Of a stretch of DNA of 64,000 nucleotides, positions 1 to 13,481 are shown piece by piece. Position 1 is the first letter of the stretch; every line of letters begins with the position of its first letter. The DNA lies in the NCBI GenBank assembly GCA_022605955.1, contig JAKCOZ010000008.1, forward strand, positions 37,240,547-37,304,546, given 5' to 3'. This DNA comes from Rallus limicola. Its lineage: Eukaryota; Chordata; Aves; Gruiformes; Rallidae. Both the position numbers and the translations under genes were made by a program. Under the pieces are notes generated by a model. That model did not search any database. It saw only the letters and a list, made by a program, of their open reading frames with translations, and was not told the DNA's origin.

Positions 1-3000
1 AATTAACACAAGATGTTCTAACGAAGGTGGCACTGACCAAGTTCTCTTGGAAACATCTACCCCTAGAAATGCCTTGTATTCAAGGTGACAGTGAAGTCTG
101 ATGCTCCAGAAAGACTATCCCATCAGTAAAAGCACACAGCTAGGCCACAGTCCCTTTCAGGCATTTCTGGCAGCACACCTGAGACACGTTTCTGACAGCA
201 CCAGATTCTTCCATCTGAAGCTTTAAAGTTTGGGCCAACTCTCTGTGTGTGACATGGAAGGCAGAATATCGATTGCACTGACCCACCTCAAGTAATTTAA
301 CGCACTGGTCACTCAGCACTGTGGAAGGTTTTACAATACTCGGTAGCAAGAGGAGGTGTACAAAGGTACCCAGCGCTATATATTGCTATGAATGAAGGCT
401 CACCTCTGAAGGAGTCAATCCAGGACCCTCCTAAAGCTGAAAACCAACAGATATTTCTGGAAACTCCTCCCAAAAATCATGTAAAGATACACACAGCATT
501 TTTACCCTATGAGAGCAGTCTTTCACACATGTTGATCACTCGATTTTAAGCACATACGCAACATCATTAATATTTTAGAGGAACAGGCAACAGCAGAACA
601 CCGTCCAAGTGAGCTGCTCTCCTCCAGAGGCTATTACTGTTTTATGAGAGAGAATCCGAGAACCAACTCGCTCGCAGGCGACACGGAGGAACACTGTCTC
701 CACAAAAGGTAATTTATAAAGATCATTTACGGATTTCTGTGTGCAGTTAACTTGGCTGTAGACTAGGTATGTTATAATGTGACGGAGACATTTCCCCTCC
801 CCAAAATATAATCTGTTATTTAGTTAAGTCATCAGTCACGGACAAGATGAAAGACTAATTTTTAACCACCTTTACCAACTTATCTACAGATAAAGAATGC
901 GTTTGTAAAGACAGGGAGGGAAAAGAATTATATAAATAAAAATGCAAGGATATAGAGTGCAGCTAATGGGATTTGACGCTGGCTTTAATTTTAATGAAGA
1001 AAGTTGCCAGTAGCAACAAAACTGTCAGCAGCAGCCAAGCACCATTAATAAAGACCCAGACAACATTAGTGGCACGGCAACAGTACAAAAGGTTCCCCCC
1101 CGGTTCATGCTGTGCTAAATTGGCTGCCCAATTTTTCTTAAGTGTCCATACTATTTAGAAGACAATTTATTAATTTTTGTCATCCATTGTCAGTTGACAG
1201 GCCATCATTTTGCATCCCGAATTTGAGATGAAAACTAATTGAAAAGCCTGGCAGTATTTATGAGGGGTATTATTTGTCAATTATGGCTGATGATGATACT
1301 TGGTACTACCAACTTTAATATCCCGTGCTCGGGTGTGTCAGTCGGACTTTTTTATTTTTGCTGTCATTTCCACATTAGTTTTACAAAAGTGACAAAATAC
1401 AACTATCAAATCAATTTAGAAAACTCGTTAAGGAAGAAGGGCCCATCAGTTCCAGCTCTGAAATGACCAAAGCAGGGAAAAAAGCACAATGACACCCAGG
1501 AAATAACAGCTTTCATTCAGTAACACCTTCCAGGAAATAAACCAAACCCAAACAACACAACCCTACTCTATTTGTTTCCTATAAACAGAAGAGATTTGCA
1601 AAGATGCCTCAAAGGCACTCAGATTCCCAAACAAAGTGTCAAATCTTAAGTCTGACCATCCCAATTTTCCTCTTACTGCATGGAGCTTGTTATTTAAAGA
1701 AAATTAAGGGGGGGAAAGAAAGAACTTTCACCCCTCGAAAGCTCCCATCACTGTCCTGAGCATCTCTCAGGAGAACACCCTGTAAAACAGTACCATATTT
1801 GGAGCATTTAGAAAGCTAAATAAAACAATATGGACCTCGTGGTGTATCCTACAGATTCAAAACCAAACAATTAATACTCTGGAAGAGTAGAAACCTGACA
1901 GCATCAAGCAATACATCATACCCTTCCAGAACGGCTGGATCCCTCGTACACTGAGCTGCCTGTAGTACTGTGGTATTATTAGCTGCTATCACTATCCACG
2001 CTGGCTCACAACCTCAAAGGGACATTGATATGCATTCAGGACTCTGGCCCAGTCTTTCAGAAACATCCTCCTATTTTCCAAGCTCACAGACACTTAAAAC
2101 AACAGTGATACAGTTACCAGCAAGTAGCAAAAACCATCCTGGTTAAAATCCCAGCTTTGAAACCAGCAAATTAAATCTCTAGGCCTGGTTTTCAATGCAA
2201 AGTTCTTCTTTTGGGTCATCAGAGTGCTTTGAGGCTTGACTTAAGCACATCGCCCCAACGCTCCCATGATGTAATGACACGTGAGACATGGATGCACGAG
2301 GGATGTCAGGATTGTGGCTGCACACAGGACCAGAGCACACCAAGCTGCAGCTGCAATTTTGCAGGCAGTGTATTAGTGATGTGCCACAGCACTGAGATGA
2401 GACAACTTTGGGTAGCGGCATCATGAAAAATTTAAACTGGTATTTCCCATGACTCCAGCAAAATAATGAAGTTGTTATAGATGTGAACGTTTGAAGATGA
2501 CAGCTAAAACCTGATTTAAACACTCCTTTAGGAACAAAGTATGTTATTGCCTTTTGGGCAACCTTTTGGGTATTATTTTTTTTTTGGCCTGAAAGTGAGT
2601 TGATCTACTGCACACAATGGGGATTAGAGAACAAAGTGTGTCCTGTTCAAAAGAAAACAAAAATCTTGAAACCACAACTACATTAACATGTACTTTACCA
2701 TGAAGTGATATATATTATTTCATAGTTTTTCATAGATGCAATATGTATTTAAAACACACTGTTGAAAAAAATCCAGTGAAAATAAAAGCAGCGTAATATC
2801 TTTCTACCATAATACCAACCATGTGAACACTCGTTCTGTCAAGACTGAATCCATTCTACTAATCTACACCCATTGCCCAGAAGACAATGTCAGCTTTGCT
2901 TAAAAAAATTCTTCAATAAGAGTATTTCCCAACTTCTTACATTTTGGGCTCAAATTTAAAGCCAAAACTTTTCCCCCCTCATTGTTTCCTTGAATTAAAA

Positions 3001-3294
3001 ATAAGATGCACTTAGTTATCCTTCTACATGGAACTGTATAATAAAAGGTTGCTATTAATTTGAAGTCCAAATTCTCCACCTGAAAAAAAAAAATGGGTCA
3101 GTTCTTACGTTATGGAGACGATCACTACCTTTTCTTCTGCTGCATTCATGCTTGGTCTCTTACATTTAAAACACAACCAAGTGCCTCTTAGGGGGATGAG
3201 AAGGCTGTTTGTTCCCTTTGATCCACTTCCAGTTGCAAGGTGCAAAACCAGCTGGTCTGACTCACGAGTCAGAGCTGCAAGTAGGACAATCCAA

Positions 3295-3331
3295 GTGGTC
3301 CCATCCAACTCAGGAGATTCTATGATTCTAC
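3295..3331 (+). mobile_element. CR1 LINE 3'-end fragment
   Basis: A very short piece with the CR1 3' tail pattern: ggtcccatccaactc followed by attctatgattcta. No reverse-transcriptase sequence remains. Only the tail is recognisable, so the left boundary is approximate. Confidence 0.55.
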
Positions 3332-3902
3332 AAGAGACTCCCCTTGTCCAATTAAAAGAGGGCAGAAAGACTGCTGATGACTGACTTGGTTAATGTACTC
3401 CAACACCATGAAATGGTTTGGGTTGGATATCCCAACATACCACTGCCAACTTGGTCTCCATTCACTACATACAGTCTAAGAATTGAATATTCAGGTTTTG
3501 GGGTGTGCAGGGGGCAGGGGATGTGTGCAATACATAAGACTCCTGTACAGAGACTACCTTGCATTCAGGCTTCCTTGAGTATTTGTATTTTTCTCTTTCA
3601 TGCATGAGTGAAAAGTCCTGGCAAGTTGACCCCACAGAGCCCTTCGGAAAGGCAGCAGTATTCCCATGATGAGCAGAACCTGCAATGCAGCAGGACTCTG
3701 CCACTAAGAATGGAGGAGCTCTGCATACCAGGACACCAATCCTCCAGTGAGCTTTTCTTCTTGTTTTAATTGACCTGAGAGAAGCTAAATTCATCAAAAC
3801 ACAAACAGGCATGTCACTAGTGTTCCAGAAGTGCCAATGTCAGCCACATACAACACATGACTTTGCTCACTAGATTACTTACACACCACCGAGATCTACA
3901 GA

Positions 3903-4140
3903 CTCAGAACGTTGGAAAGACCTCTGGAGGTCATCCAGTCCAGCCCTCTGCTCTGAGCCAGGCCAACAAGGATCAGGGTTTGGGTCTTGTCCAGTTAACT
4001 CTTGAGAAGCCATCTTCAAGTGACCCTTGAAGCCATCCTCAACCTGCTCTAAATGTTGCCCTCTTGGTGGCGAAAAACAAGATACAAACGTTTTAGCATC
4101 TCTAACTGGAACTTCCCCAGTCTCAAATCGTGTCCAAACT
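3903..4140 (-). mobile_element. CR1 LINE fragment, old copy
   Basis: Reverse-orientation CR1 3' region. It opens with the degraded complement of the CR1 tail (gttggaaagacctctggagg, then tcatccagtccagccctctg) and continues through diverged untranslated sequence to roughly 4140. It lacks a clean tail repeat and is more diverged than most copies here, suggesting an older insertion. Confidence 0.75.
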
Positions 4141-5767
4141 TCAGTCAGAGAATTGCTTCCTTTACTCCACTAGTCAACCAGTTAGCAGTGAGGTAGGGGA
4201 ATATTTTGCTTTCCCGTGCTTGGATAAGGTACATGTCTTGCATATCTGAAGAGCTTCACAAACCGCAAGCAAGCTGTAAGACCCACTAGGACAATTGCTG
4301 AGCTATTACTCCAAAATGGAACAGGTTTGTTCTGCCATCAGTAATATCTTTTATGCACTTGCACTGTCATCTTAAATGGAGGTTAACTAATATATTGCCG
4401 ATTTAACTTTCAGTAAGATCCTCGAAAGGCATACGTGTGCCCAGGGAAGCTTCTGCTGCCCGAGTGTGAAAGGAACTGAAGTCAAAGTAAAAACTCACAT
4501 TGCTGCTGAAATGGCAAGGATAAAGGAAAGCTTTACCATTCTATTTGGAAATTAAGGAGACCACAGAACGAAAATGCTTTACATACTCTCAAAAAGCATC
4601 AAGCCTTTCTTGCATCGGAACATTTGGTTACATTTTCTAGCACTGCTGCTCAAATTAAGGAGAATCATGGTTCCACCAAGCCCGAAGTCAATCTCCTAAG
4701 ACACCGGAGTCTTCATCTCTAATTCAAAAACTCCAGATGAAAATCCACAGACTTGCTTCTGAACATTTTTCCTCCCCCTGTCTTAGAAAACCAAACAACC
4801 CAGCTCAATGCCACAAGCCTCCTGCAAACACCACAAGCAAAGCTCTTTTTCTCCAGTGCATCCATAAAAGGCCGGTGCTTTAATAGAAGATAAATCTGAC
4901 ATCCAAATCCCCTTAATCTAGCTCAAGAGGCAGAGAGACCGGACACCTTTTACAAACAATCGTGATGCTTTTAAGATACGTGTCTGAAGTTTCTACCTCT
5001 ACTGCAAGCCAACCAGTTCATCCCACAATATAAGGGAGATAAGCTCACCAAAAGAAACGTAAGCGTAAAACTCTAATTTATTTTCTCCGTTATTGTTGCG
5101 GTGAATTGCACAGCAGAAGAAATTAAGGGTTCTTTGTAAGCATCCTAACTTTCCAGAGAAATGCACCGTTTCTTTTACTAAATCTACCTTTTTAACCTCT
5201 TTGTTGCAAAGTGTCAGCGGCGTATCAGCGCCGGCAAGAGTGACTAACGCACAGAAGCTGCTCCGCAAGCTATCGGGACTCCAATCTGGAGTTCACCTAC
5301 ACGTTAACTCCTACCGCTAATTCATCATCCCAGCACCCGACAGCTAGGCTGATTGTGAGCCTTCCAGGACAATAAGGGTCTCGGCTGACCACCAAAAACC
5401 AGCCCAAGGGAGGAGGGGTTGATGGGCACAGACCTGGAGAAGGTCTAAGATAAGTGCTGGCTGTCAGTGCAAGGACAAAGAAGGGCAGGCCCTGGGGAGA
5501 GAAAGGAGATAAAAAAAAATCTCGACAACTGCTTTATCTGATGAGGGTTATGGCTAATTAATTATAAACTCAATTACCTAACCCTTACTTCAGCAGTCTC
5601 TATTCATTAAGAGATAAAACCTGACTGACTGTGCTAACTTTCTCTTGCACACACGCACGCACAGCGCACGTATTTTGGATTTGCACACTTTAGCACACAA
5701 TTTCTTAAAAGAGATCTCCAAAAGCCTTCATACCCGTCAACTTTGTGCTCACAGGATGGAAGATTTT

Positions 5768-5789
5768 TCCTTTTTTTTTTTTTTTTCCC
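5768..5789 (+). repeat. Poly-T run with adjoining C-rich pyrimidine tract
   Basis: A long T run followed by ccccactccttttcccccta. This is a low-complexity pyrimidine tract, read as purine-rich in the AGAP1 transcript. No gene is associated with it. Confidence 0.8.
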
Positions 5790-6503
5790 CACTCCTTTTC
5801 CCCCTACCACCCAAAGCACCCTTCTGTCGCACAATGGGAGGGCCAGGCCTCCATGCTGTGCATTGGCATTTAAAAGCAAAAACCAGACATTAAACAATAG
5901 ACATTACGGACATCAAAGCCCTTTTTTCACAGCCAAGTTTCTGCCTCCGCAGGCTTCTGATCTAGTTCCCATTTTAAAATGAGCTTTTAATTTTGGGTGC
6001 TAAAAGTTTGGCGGCGTAGCTCGCCGGTATCGACTAAACATTATTCTTCCCATGTTCGAAGGTAGCCAGCAAAAATGAATCGCACTAAGGAATGAACTCT
6101 AAAACCCCTTAGCCAAGCCAACTCTTGCTAATAATCCAAACTGAATTTTGCATCTAACGTATTAAAAATGTCTGTTTTATTGCTATTCAGATTCCACCCG
6201 CATTCCTGTGGTGCTTGGCCTCTCCTCCAGCTTAAGTTCTTGCCCCCTCGCGTTGCGGTTGACACGAGCTCAAACAGCCTTGCAGAATCAATCCCAGCCA
6301 TTAAAAGAAGGCTCCTCTTAATCTCTTTCCAAAGACTGCAGACCTGTCTCGCTCTCACCTTTTGAGTACACGGATATTCTCAAATCCCCGTTTTGCTCTG
6401 GCTGCCCTCTGCTCTAGCTTTTCCACTTCTGCAGAATAATATTTTTTACATATATTTCTTTATGTGGGGGTTTCATATATATATGTGTGTGTATGTGCAT
6501 GCA

Positions 6504-6536
6504 TCCATCTATCTATCTATTTATCTATCTATCTCT
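6504..6536 (+). repeat. (ATCT)n tetranucleotide microsatellite
   Basis: About eight units of an ATCT repeat with one ATTT variant and a degenerate end. It directly precedes AT-dinucleotide runs that continue to about 6720. Confidence 0.9.
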
Positions 6537-6588
6537 ACCTGTATCATATATATATATAGATATATATACCTGTATATATATATATATC

Positions 6589-6748
6589 ATGTGAGTTTGA
6601 TCACCTTGTCGTTTCATATCTATATATAGATATATACATATATGTCTTTCATATATATATCTATCTATATATATGAAAAATATATATATATGAAAGGTTC
6701 ATATATATCTATATATAGATATGAAACGACAAGGTGATCCAACTCACA
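6589..6748. repeat. Near-perfect long inverted repeat in an AT-rich microsatellite
   Basis: The left arm (about 6589-6636) begins atgtgagtttgatcacc and runs through ttgtcgtttcatatctatat. The right arm (about 6701-6748) is its reverse complement with a single mismatch (ggatcacc against tgatcacc). The arms are about 48 nt with a spacer of about 64 nt of AT repeat, which itself contains a smaller inverted pair (ctttcatatatatat and atatatatatgaaag). About 28 nt of each arm is non-repetitive sequence, so simple AT-repeat growth cannot explain the symmetry. The structure could extrude as a cruciform or fold as an RNA hairpin. Confidence 0.9.
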
Positions 6749-9700
6749 TCATCTCGGAACCTTTTCAAAGAATAATTTTCTCCGATACGTAGCATGAAGC
6801 AATCCAGCTCCAGGTCTTTCCTAAGTCCTATTTCAAATTACTGTCAAGTATATTTTTGATATGACATTTTGGTTCATTCAAGATGTACGGCCTTTTAGGT
6901 CATTTTTTTCATACTTTGAAAATAAGAACCACACAGGAACATAATCCGGCCAGCCAATACATGTTGAGCAAGTTCTTCACTGCAAAGACATGATTCTATG
7001 ATGGTATTTAAAACTAATATTTTGGTCTTTGTTATTATCATTATTAGGTCTCATTAAAAGGATTTATTGTACTAATACTAATACCAATGTTTTCAGATGT
7101 GAATGTAGTCCAATGGTTCAGTTCCATTCTATACTGCTGCTGTGCAGCCACATTTTTCCAAAACCTATTCCTGCACCTGTTCCTTTTCTCACTTGTCTTG
7201 CTGATACCTGACAGAGACCTGCAGTAGGTATTAGCTTGCTCAGTTCAAGGTTTGGAGACTTTCCTAAGAAGCTAGAAAAAAATATATCGCTTTACAAACT
7301 TAAGATACTTTAACACTCCATAATTTAAAAACTTTAATTCAAATTATGAGTCTAATGACTTTAACACACGTTACGTGGATAAATTCAACTATAACTAAAG
7401 TCTGCCAGCTTTGATAAAGCCTTTAAAAATTTGAGAAGGAAACTTCTTCAACACCATAACCACATTAAGTAGCCATGTCAACTCTGGCTACCTTGTAGAT
7501 AAAACATAGATAGCCACCTTCCCCATCCTGAGCTTCTAAAGCCATTAGGAATATCAATTCTATACTGTCCCTTACCATCACCAATTTTAAATCCAATTAT
7601 TTATTGTAGTATTTTGTATTATTTCCTTGCTCCCCTTCTACATTAGGTTGAAAAGCTTATGCAATGCTTTTATGGTCGCCCATTTTCCCCTCATATGTAC
7701 ATCTTTCTTCTTGGGTGATAGTCTTAAAGTTTGTCATGTGACTACTACAGTTGGATCAGCTCCTTGTGGTTCTTTGTAACTTCCAGTCTTTTTTCATTTG
7801 ATGGCATATACCACATTTCAAGACCATGCATGTCCGAGTGCTCTGGATTGTCTCTACTCACTCTGACCAACAATTCTGAGGATATTCCAAACCGTTCCAT
7901 TAATGAGCTTTTTACAGCCATCCCATTCTCATCAGCTTTCACGTTACTCTTCACCCATAAATGCAACTGCAGCTATTTATTTGCTATATATTGAATAAAA
8001 CCAGAGTTTTCTGTATTCTGAAAGATAAAATCAGGTCTGCATTAGGTTTATCGCAAGTTACATGTCTGCAGTTGCCAAGGTAGTTCCATCTCTGGTCAAA
8101 TCCAAAGTGTTACAAAATGCAGATGCATCCATCCTCTTTGCTTTTCTTTCCTGTAATTGTAACAAACTGCTGAAATCCCTACTCAGCAGAAAGCAAAGGA
8201 ATGAGCACATGCTAAGTAACAAGAACCAGAACATCTCATTTGCTACCAAGCTCCCTTCCACCACATTTCTTCCTCTCTTCCGCGGCCGTAAGCTCTTCCC
8301 CTTTTTGACAGGAGCATCTCCAGCACCTGAATCCAGTTGAGTTCTGACCTCCCTTTTCACTAATGTCTACAGAAAAGTTCAGCGCTCTCTCTATTCGGTT
8401 TTGTGAGCTGTTGCAGATACCAACCATTTTAAGTCTCTTTCCCTGTACATATTCAATTTTATATAGTCCTATAACTTTTTATCTGAAGGGAGATGATTGT
8501 ATTTTGAGCAAATTGCAGCTTAAAAAAAACCCAACCAAAACCCACCCCAGAAACAGTAAAAAAAAATCCAATGCCATTTTCCATCACCAATTTCACGCAG
8601 CTATTTAACTTAAAAATATAAACTGTGCTTGAAACAACCACGCACTCTGTAATCCCGTTCTCTCAATTGCCTTCCCATCACGCCAACAGCATTAGGTAGA
8701 AAGGAAGACTTCTCCCATTCATCAATAGAGGAGTTATTCATCCGAAGTTTATTATCTCAGGTAATTTGATCAATACACTTCACCTTTATAGTACAGTTGT
8801 CCTTGTGAGCAAAGCATTTTGCGTTTTATAGCGAGATGGTTATTATGAAGGCTATTCATAGGGAAATTTTCTGCAGTTAAAAGTTTTTCCGATTAACTAC
8901 ATTTAACATCATTTAAGCCATAAAATGGCGGTTACATTTCACACCGTGTTGTCTAAGCGCAGCGGTGCTTAGAAAGCAGTTACCGCACGTTTGGCGAATA
9001 CATCAACCCCTCACGTTGGAATGGAAATCAAGAAAAGCCTGCCAGGAAATAGAGAAAGACCTTTCCAGCCTGAAGTCATGGATATGCCACAAAAAAAAGC
9101 ATGCATTGGAAGAAAAACTGTATGAAAAATGTGAAGAACGGCCCCAGTTTCCACAGCCCTAAGAACATGCCTCAATACCAACTCTTCTTTTCCCTCCATG
9201 CAATACCAGCACTCTTCCATCATATTTCTTTGAGAGTCTTCTTGTTTCTTCTCGTTTGTGTAATCGAGCTATGAGCTTCCAATCAGTTACAGCATAGGAG
9301 AAGAAATTGGTTTGTGTCCTTCTGGGATGAAGATCTCCAGAAATCACTAGCATCACTCTATACCTGAAGTCTATAGCATCTGAGATGCTTCCTCACTTGC
9401 TAGCATTCAGCCTAAGTCACCACCAAATATGGGGAAAAACTATTCGGAACTGAACGAAAACACCAAATTCATGCAGATCTGCTATTCTAAGGAGAGAAAC
9501 CTCTAACAACTCGCTCAAAAATAAAGAATTATTATTCCTTGTGAGGCATACTCAGAACAAACTAGTTCATTAAAGTCGTATCAGCACTTGTAATTGGCCC
9601 TTGTTGGCCAATAGAAGGAGACATTTGCAACTTTTCCCAGGAAATTATATTCTAAATCCTTCACGAGGTGGACCTTGTCCTTTTCTGAGGAAACTTGATA

Positions 9701-11044
9701 GCAGTCTTTAGTATTCACTGGCATAATTAGGACTGCAGTTAATTTCATTAAATTCTCTTGCTGCTAAATGAAGCAGATTATGAGACATCTTTTATTGCAA
9801 GGCATGAAATTACAGCCTGTCAGCTGCCAGTGGTAGAGTAAAACTAATGAATTACAGGGTAAATAACACCAGAATTAACCAGCCAATTTAACATCGCGGA
9901 GAACAAAGTCATTTTTACTCAGAGCTCTAGCAAACGCCATCACCACTGGGATACCTTGCAATGGAAAAGGGAACCAAATCCCAGAGCCTCAAAATTCCAA
10001 ACAGGCACAGCTATCAAGCAGTGATATTAAAAACCCAACTCTGCCAATAAGTTCCTAGAAATTGGCCAGGTGAAGCCATAGGTATCGCATCGGTAAAAGG
10101 TTTTAATGGCGGTCTCACCAAGTAGTTTGTGCTAATGGATTATTCCTCACGCACCCCAAGAAAAAGGGCAGCCGCGCATTAATTTGTTACTATTAAACCA
10201 GTTTAATGGTGACAGCTCTTCACAGGCAGTACCAGACACAGTCCCCATTAATGAGGGATAGATGCTCTGCAGATAATTAAAGAAAACGGAGAGCAAGTGT
10301 AGCTAGCCAGTCCTATTTCCTATGCCCGCGCTTCCAAACCTCCAACACGAGGTACAGAGAGTGCTTTCTCCCTGCATAGCACCCCAGGCCTCCCTTCCTG
10401 GCTAGCAGGGCAAGATGGATGCACCATTGAACACTGACTGTGACCTTCCAGGAGGTCTTGGGGGGGGGGAAACAGGAGTCTTAACAGCAGACTCATGAAG
10501 CCTGGGGGGCTGTTAGACATGCACAAAATTAATTTGTTTTTCACAATTCATTTGCTTTTTTAGACCAAGAAAAGATATTTTAAAATAAATGATATTTCAA
10601 TTTTCTTTGACAATCCCCATTCAGGACACAACTTGGCAATGCTCTTGTATGGAAAACTTTTTTAGCTGGAAACTCCCACAGGCCCCAGAGTTTTCCACAG
10701 GGAAGAATCACGAGGCACTTCTCGTACAAAGAAGGTCAGACACCTTAGAGCCTGTGGAACAGATAGATGCCCACAAAATCCTGATGATGCAGTGAAAGCA
10801 AAGCATAAAGCCAAGGTAGACCACACAGACCAAACCGAAATGGAAAGATGTGCTTCATTTTGAATTGATGCTCTCACTTTTCTGGCTGTAAGTTGAGGAT
10901 TATTTTGGCTGCTGCCATAAATTGGAGGGTGAAGGTCTGCGTTACCTGGGAAGAGAACAACATGGGTTGGCACCAGCATCTCCATCAATAGAGCTCAGGC
11001 TGCAGCAACACCCATGTCATTAGCGAAGAGAGGGTCCGGGAAGA

Positions 11045-11428
11045 GGGAAACCCTGGAGAAAAGCCTGGAGAAAAGACGACTGAGGGGGGATCTAATCAAT
11101 GTTTATCATTATCTTACATATGGAATGCAGGAGGAATTGGCCAGCCCCTTTTCAGTGTCTGTGGGGACAGGACAAGGGGCAATGGCTGCAAGTTGGAGCA
11201 CAGGAAGTTCCGCACCAACATGGGGAAGAACTTTTTCCCAGTGAGGGTGAGGGAGCCCTGGGAGAGGCTGCCCAGGGAAGTGGTGGAGTCTCCTTCTTTG
11301 GAGATACTCAAGACTCATCTGGATGCCTATCTGTGCAACAGGAGCTGGGAAGCTGCTTTGGCAGGGGGGTTGGACCCGATGATCTCTGGAGGTCCCTTCC
11401 AACCCCTACAATTCTGTGATTCTGTGAT
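11045..11428 (+). mobile_element. CR1 LINE 3' end, well preserved
   Basis: A forward CR1 copy beginning in the last codons of the reverse-transcriptase frame (a form of the [18 protein letters not shown] motif) and running through the 3' untranslated region (ggacaggacaaggggcaatg; ggttggacccgatgatctct) to a tail with two gattctgtgat-type units. It is 5'-truncated as usual for CR1. Open frames of 60-106 codons here derive from the element and not from a host gene. It is antisense to AGAP1. Confidence 0.97.
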
Positions 11429-13461
11429 CCCCTGTCATCACATGGGCTGATTATATCCTCGGTTTGGCAAGCATCTCATAACCATTATCAATTGTACGCA
11501 CCCCAAAAGCATTTGCAAATGCTGTTTCAAGTTCCATTTTTCAGCAAGTTTCTAACAGACAACACCTGAAGTCTCCTTTCCAGTCTTCTAATAACTTCAA
11601 CATCAACCAAGTTTAACGGAGGGGCAGGATACCAAAGGGATGTTCTGACAAATTGTGTTAAATTTCCCATTTCTCTCCAAGACCGAAAGTCCCTCCCTTA
11701 GAAAGCAGACTGCAGTTAAGAGTTTGGTCTGTTTGGCTAGGATGGACCACGACCTGGCCTGCAGCTTGGTAGCAGACACAGCATGTGTTGTTTCTTACCC
11801 TCAACAAGGCTTGATGAAAAAAAAATCCTGCAATTTGTGCTTTTTCCTCCCCCCTCCCCCTTGCACCTTCTCTGACTTCCATTTTTAATAGTGCCAAGAG
11901 ACTCTGGTTCATCTTTCAAAAAAATAACCGGTATTTAAAGCTCCACATGTAAGAGGGATTATCTATAAAACCTAAAACAAAAGAAAAACTAAGAAAAACT
12001 ACACAGCGGAATTCCTTGGCCTGCAAAATGATCTACTGACTGTTATCAAAACAAAGAATTTCTACGTGGAGTAGAACCTATTTCAAATAAAATGATGCAC
12101 TTACTGCTGCTACTTCTGTAATGCAAAGCATACAAGCACCCGTGGCACCAAATCAGCCAAAACCATGTGCTGAACATTGCTTAACGTAGCATTTACTGAT
12201 GTTGTAAGTAAGTATATCTCACGTGGGAACAAGTTTCCACTACTCGGGTCAGCACAATGTTCTTTAGGATTTCAGATTTTAAAAAAAAATTATCCTTACA
12301 TGTGCCTTGGTGTTGGAGTGAGAAAAGGGGAGAGCAAGAGCCAAGGAAAGCAAACCAGGTGCCCAAACACCACCGTGTTACGGAGGAGTAAAACTTTGTG
12401 TCACCGCTGCCAGTGCCAAACACGAGTTCTCCGGGATCTGGACACCAGCACCATTCATGAAGTCTGGAGAAGTTACCTGTGCCCAAAAAGTATTCCCACA
12501 AGAGAAAAGAACTTGGAACAACCCTGATTTCAGAAGTTACAATCCCTGCATTAAGGCAGGCCTGTACCTGCTGTGAATTCAGAAATTTCGCTTGCGGATG
12601 GACTCTCGAAAGCCCATGTCGGTATTAGGCAGGAAGGACTCTCTGAAACTTGTGCCTAGCCCTTGGCTCGTTCCAGTATGGTAGTACTCCTGTGAACATC
12701 TGGCACTGGAAACTGGCTCTGGCCCCACGCAGGTGGTCTGCGATCCGGGCAGCAAGATGTTGGCTCTCCCAAGTCCCTCATTGCCCACTCTCCACTGTTT
12801 CAAATTCCCATCGTATGTATTTTGAGCAATCATTTTAAAACCACCAGAAATATTCTGGACTGACATCGATACCTTGCCTTCAGATTTCCCAAGTGGAAAA
12901 AATCAGCTCCCTGACAGCGTGCGTGCATCAGCTCCAGTGTGTTCGTTACCAAAACGTGCAGACTGAAAGCTCTTAAGACTGTTCAATTGGAAACAGCTCG
13001 GAGGCACTGATGAGGTGCCGTGCACCAGAGGCACTGCTGCATTGCTGCAAGCTCCCCATCCATCACTACTCTTCATGCCTAAAGACATCAGCACCCTCAT
13101 AACCAGGCACCTCCAGGGATTGGTGTGCCCCTCTGAAAGATGCTCAAGGTTTTTAACGTTACTGAAAATGTCATGTTGGTGTTCTTTTCACTTCCCATCT
13201 CCTTCATGGTCTTTGTTCAGTATTTACCCTCCTTCCTCTTAGCTTTTGCTTCTCCTTGGTTCTCCGGGCAGTGTAATTTTCCCTGAGAGCTCTGTCTAAC
13301 TCTCTCATCTCGGCATTCCTTCCCCTCTCCTCTTACCTAAAGCCCCTTGCTTTTGCCTGCATCCTCGCCTTCTGCCAAAGCAGGGAGCTTGCAATCTGTG
13401 TGCTCCACAAACATGCAAGAAGCCTCTTGCTTCACTACATTGCATCGTCAGCAAGAAGTAT

Positions 13462-13481
13462 CACTTAATTTGAATTAAGTG
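13462..13481. repeat. 20-bp palindrome
   Basis: cacttaatt and its exact reverse complement aattaagtg are separated by tg. It contains two overlapping CACTTAA-type half-sites, related to NKX2-type homeodomain sites, in inverted orientation. It may be a paired binding site or chance. Confidence 0.6.

Noticed and set aside
140..349. Open frame on the minus strand with Cys pairs (VCCQKC)
   Set aside because: It resembles no AGAP1 segment or other family I know, and I see no convincing splice borders. Probably chance.
3403..3434. atggtttgggttggatatcc resembling the reverse CR1 3' end
   Set aside because: The match ends after about 20 bases and the continuation is unrelated, so it is too short to call.
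6985..7002. gattctatgatgg resembling a CR1 tail
   Set aside because: Only about a dozen bases match and no CR1 body lies on either side.
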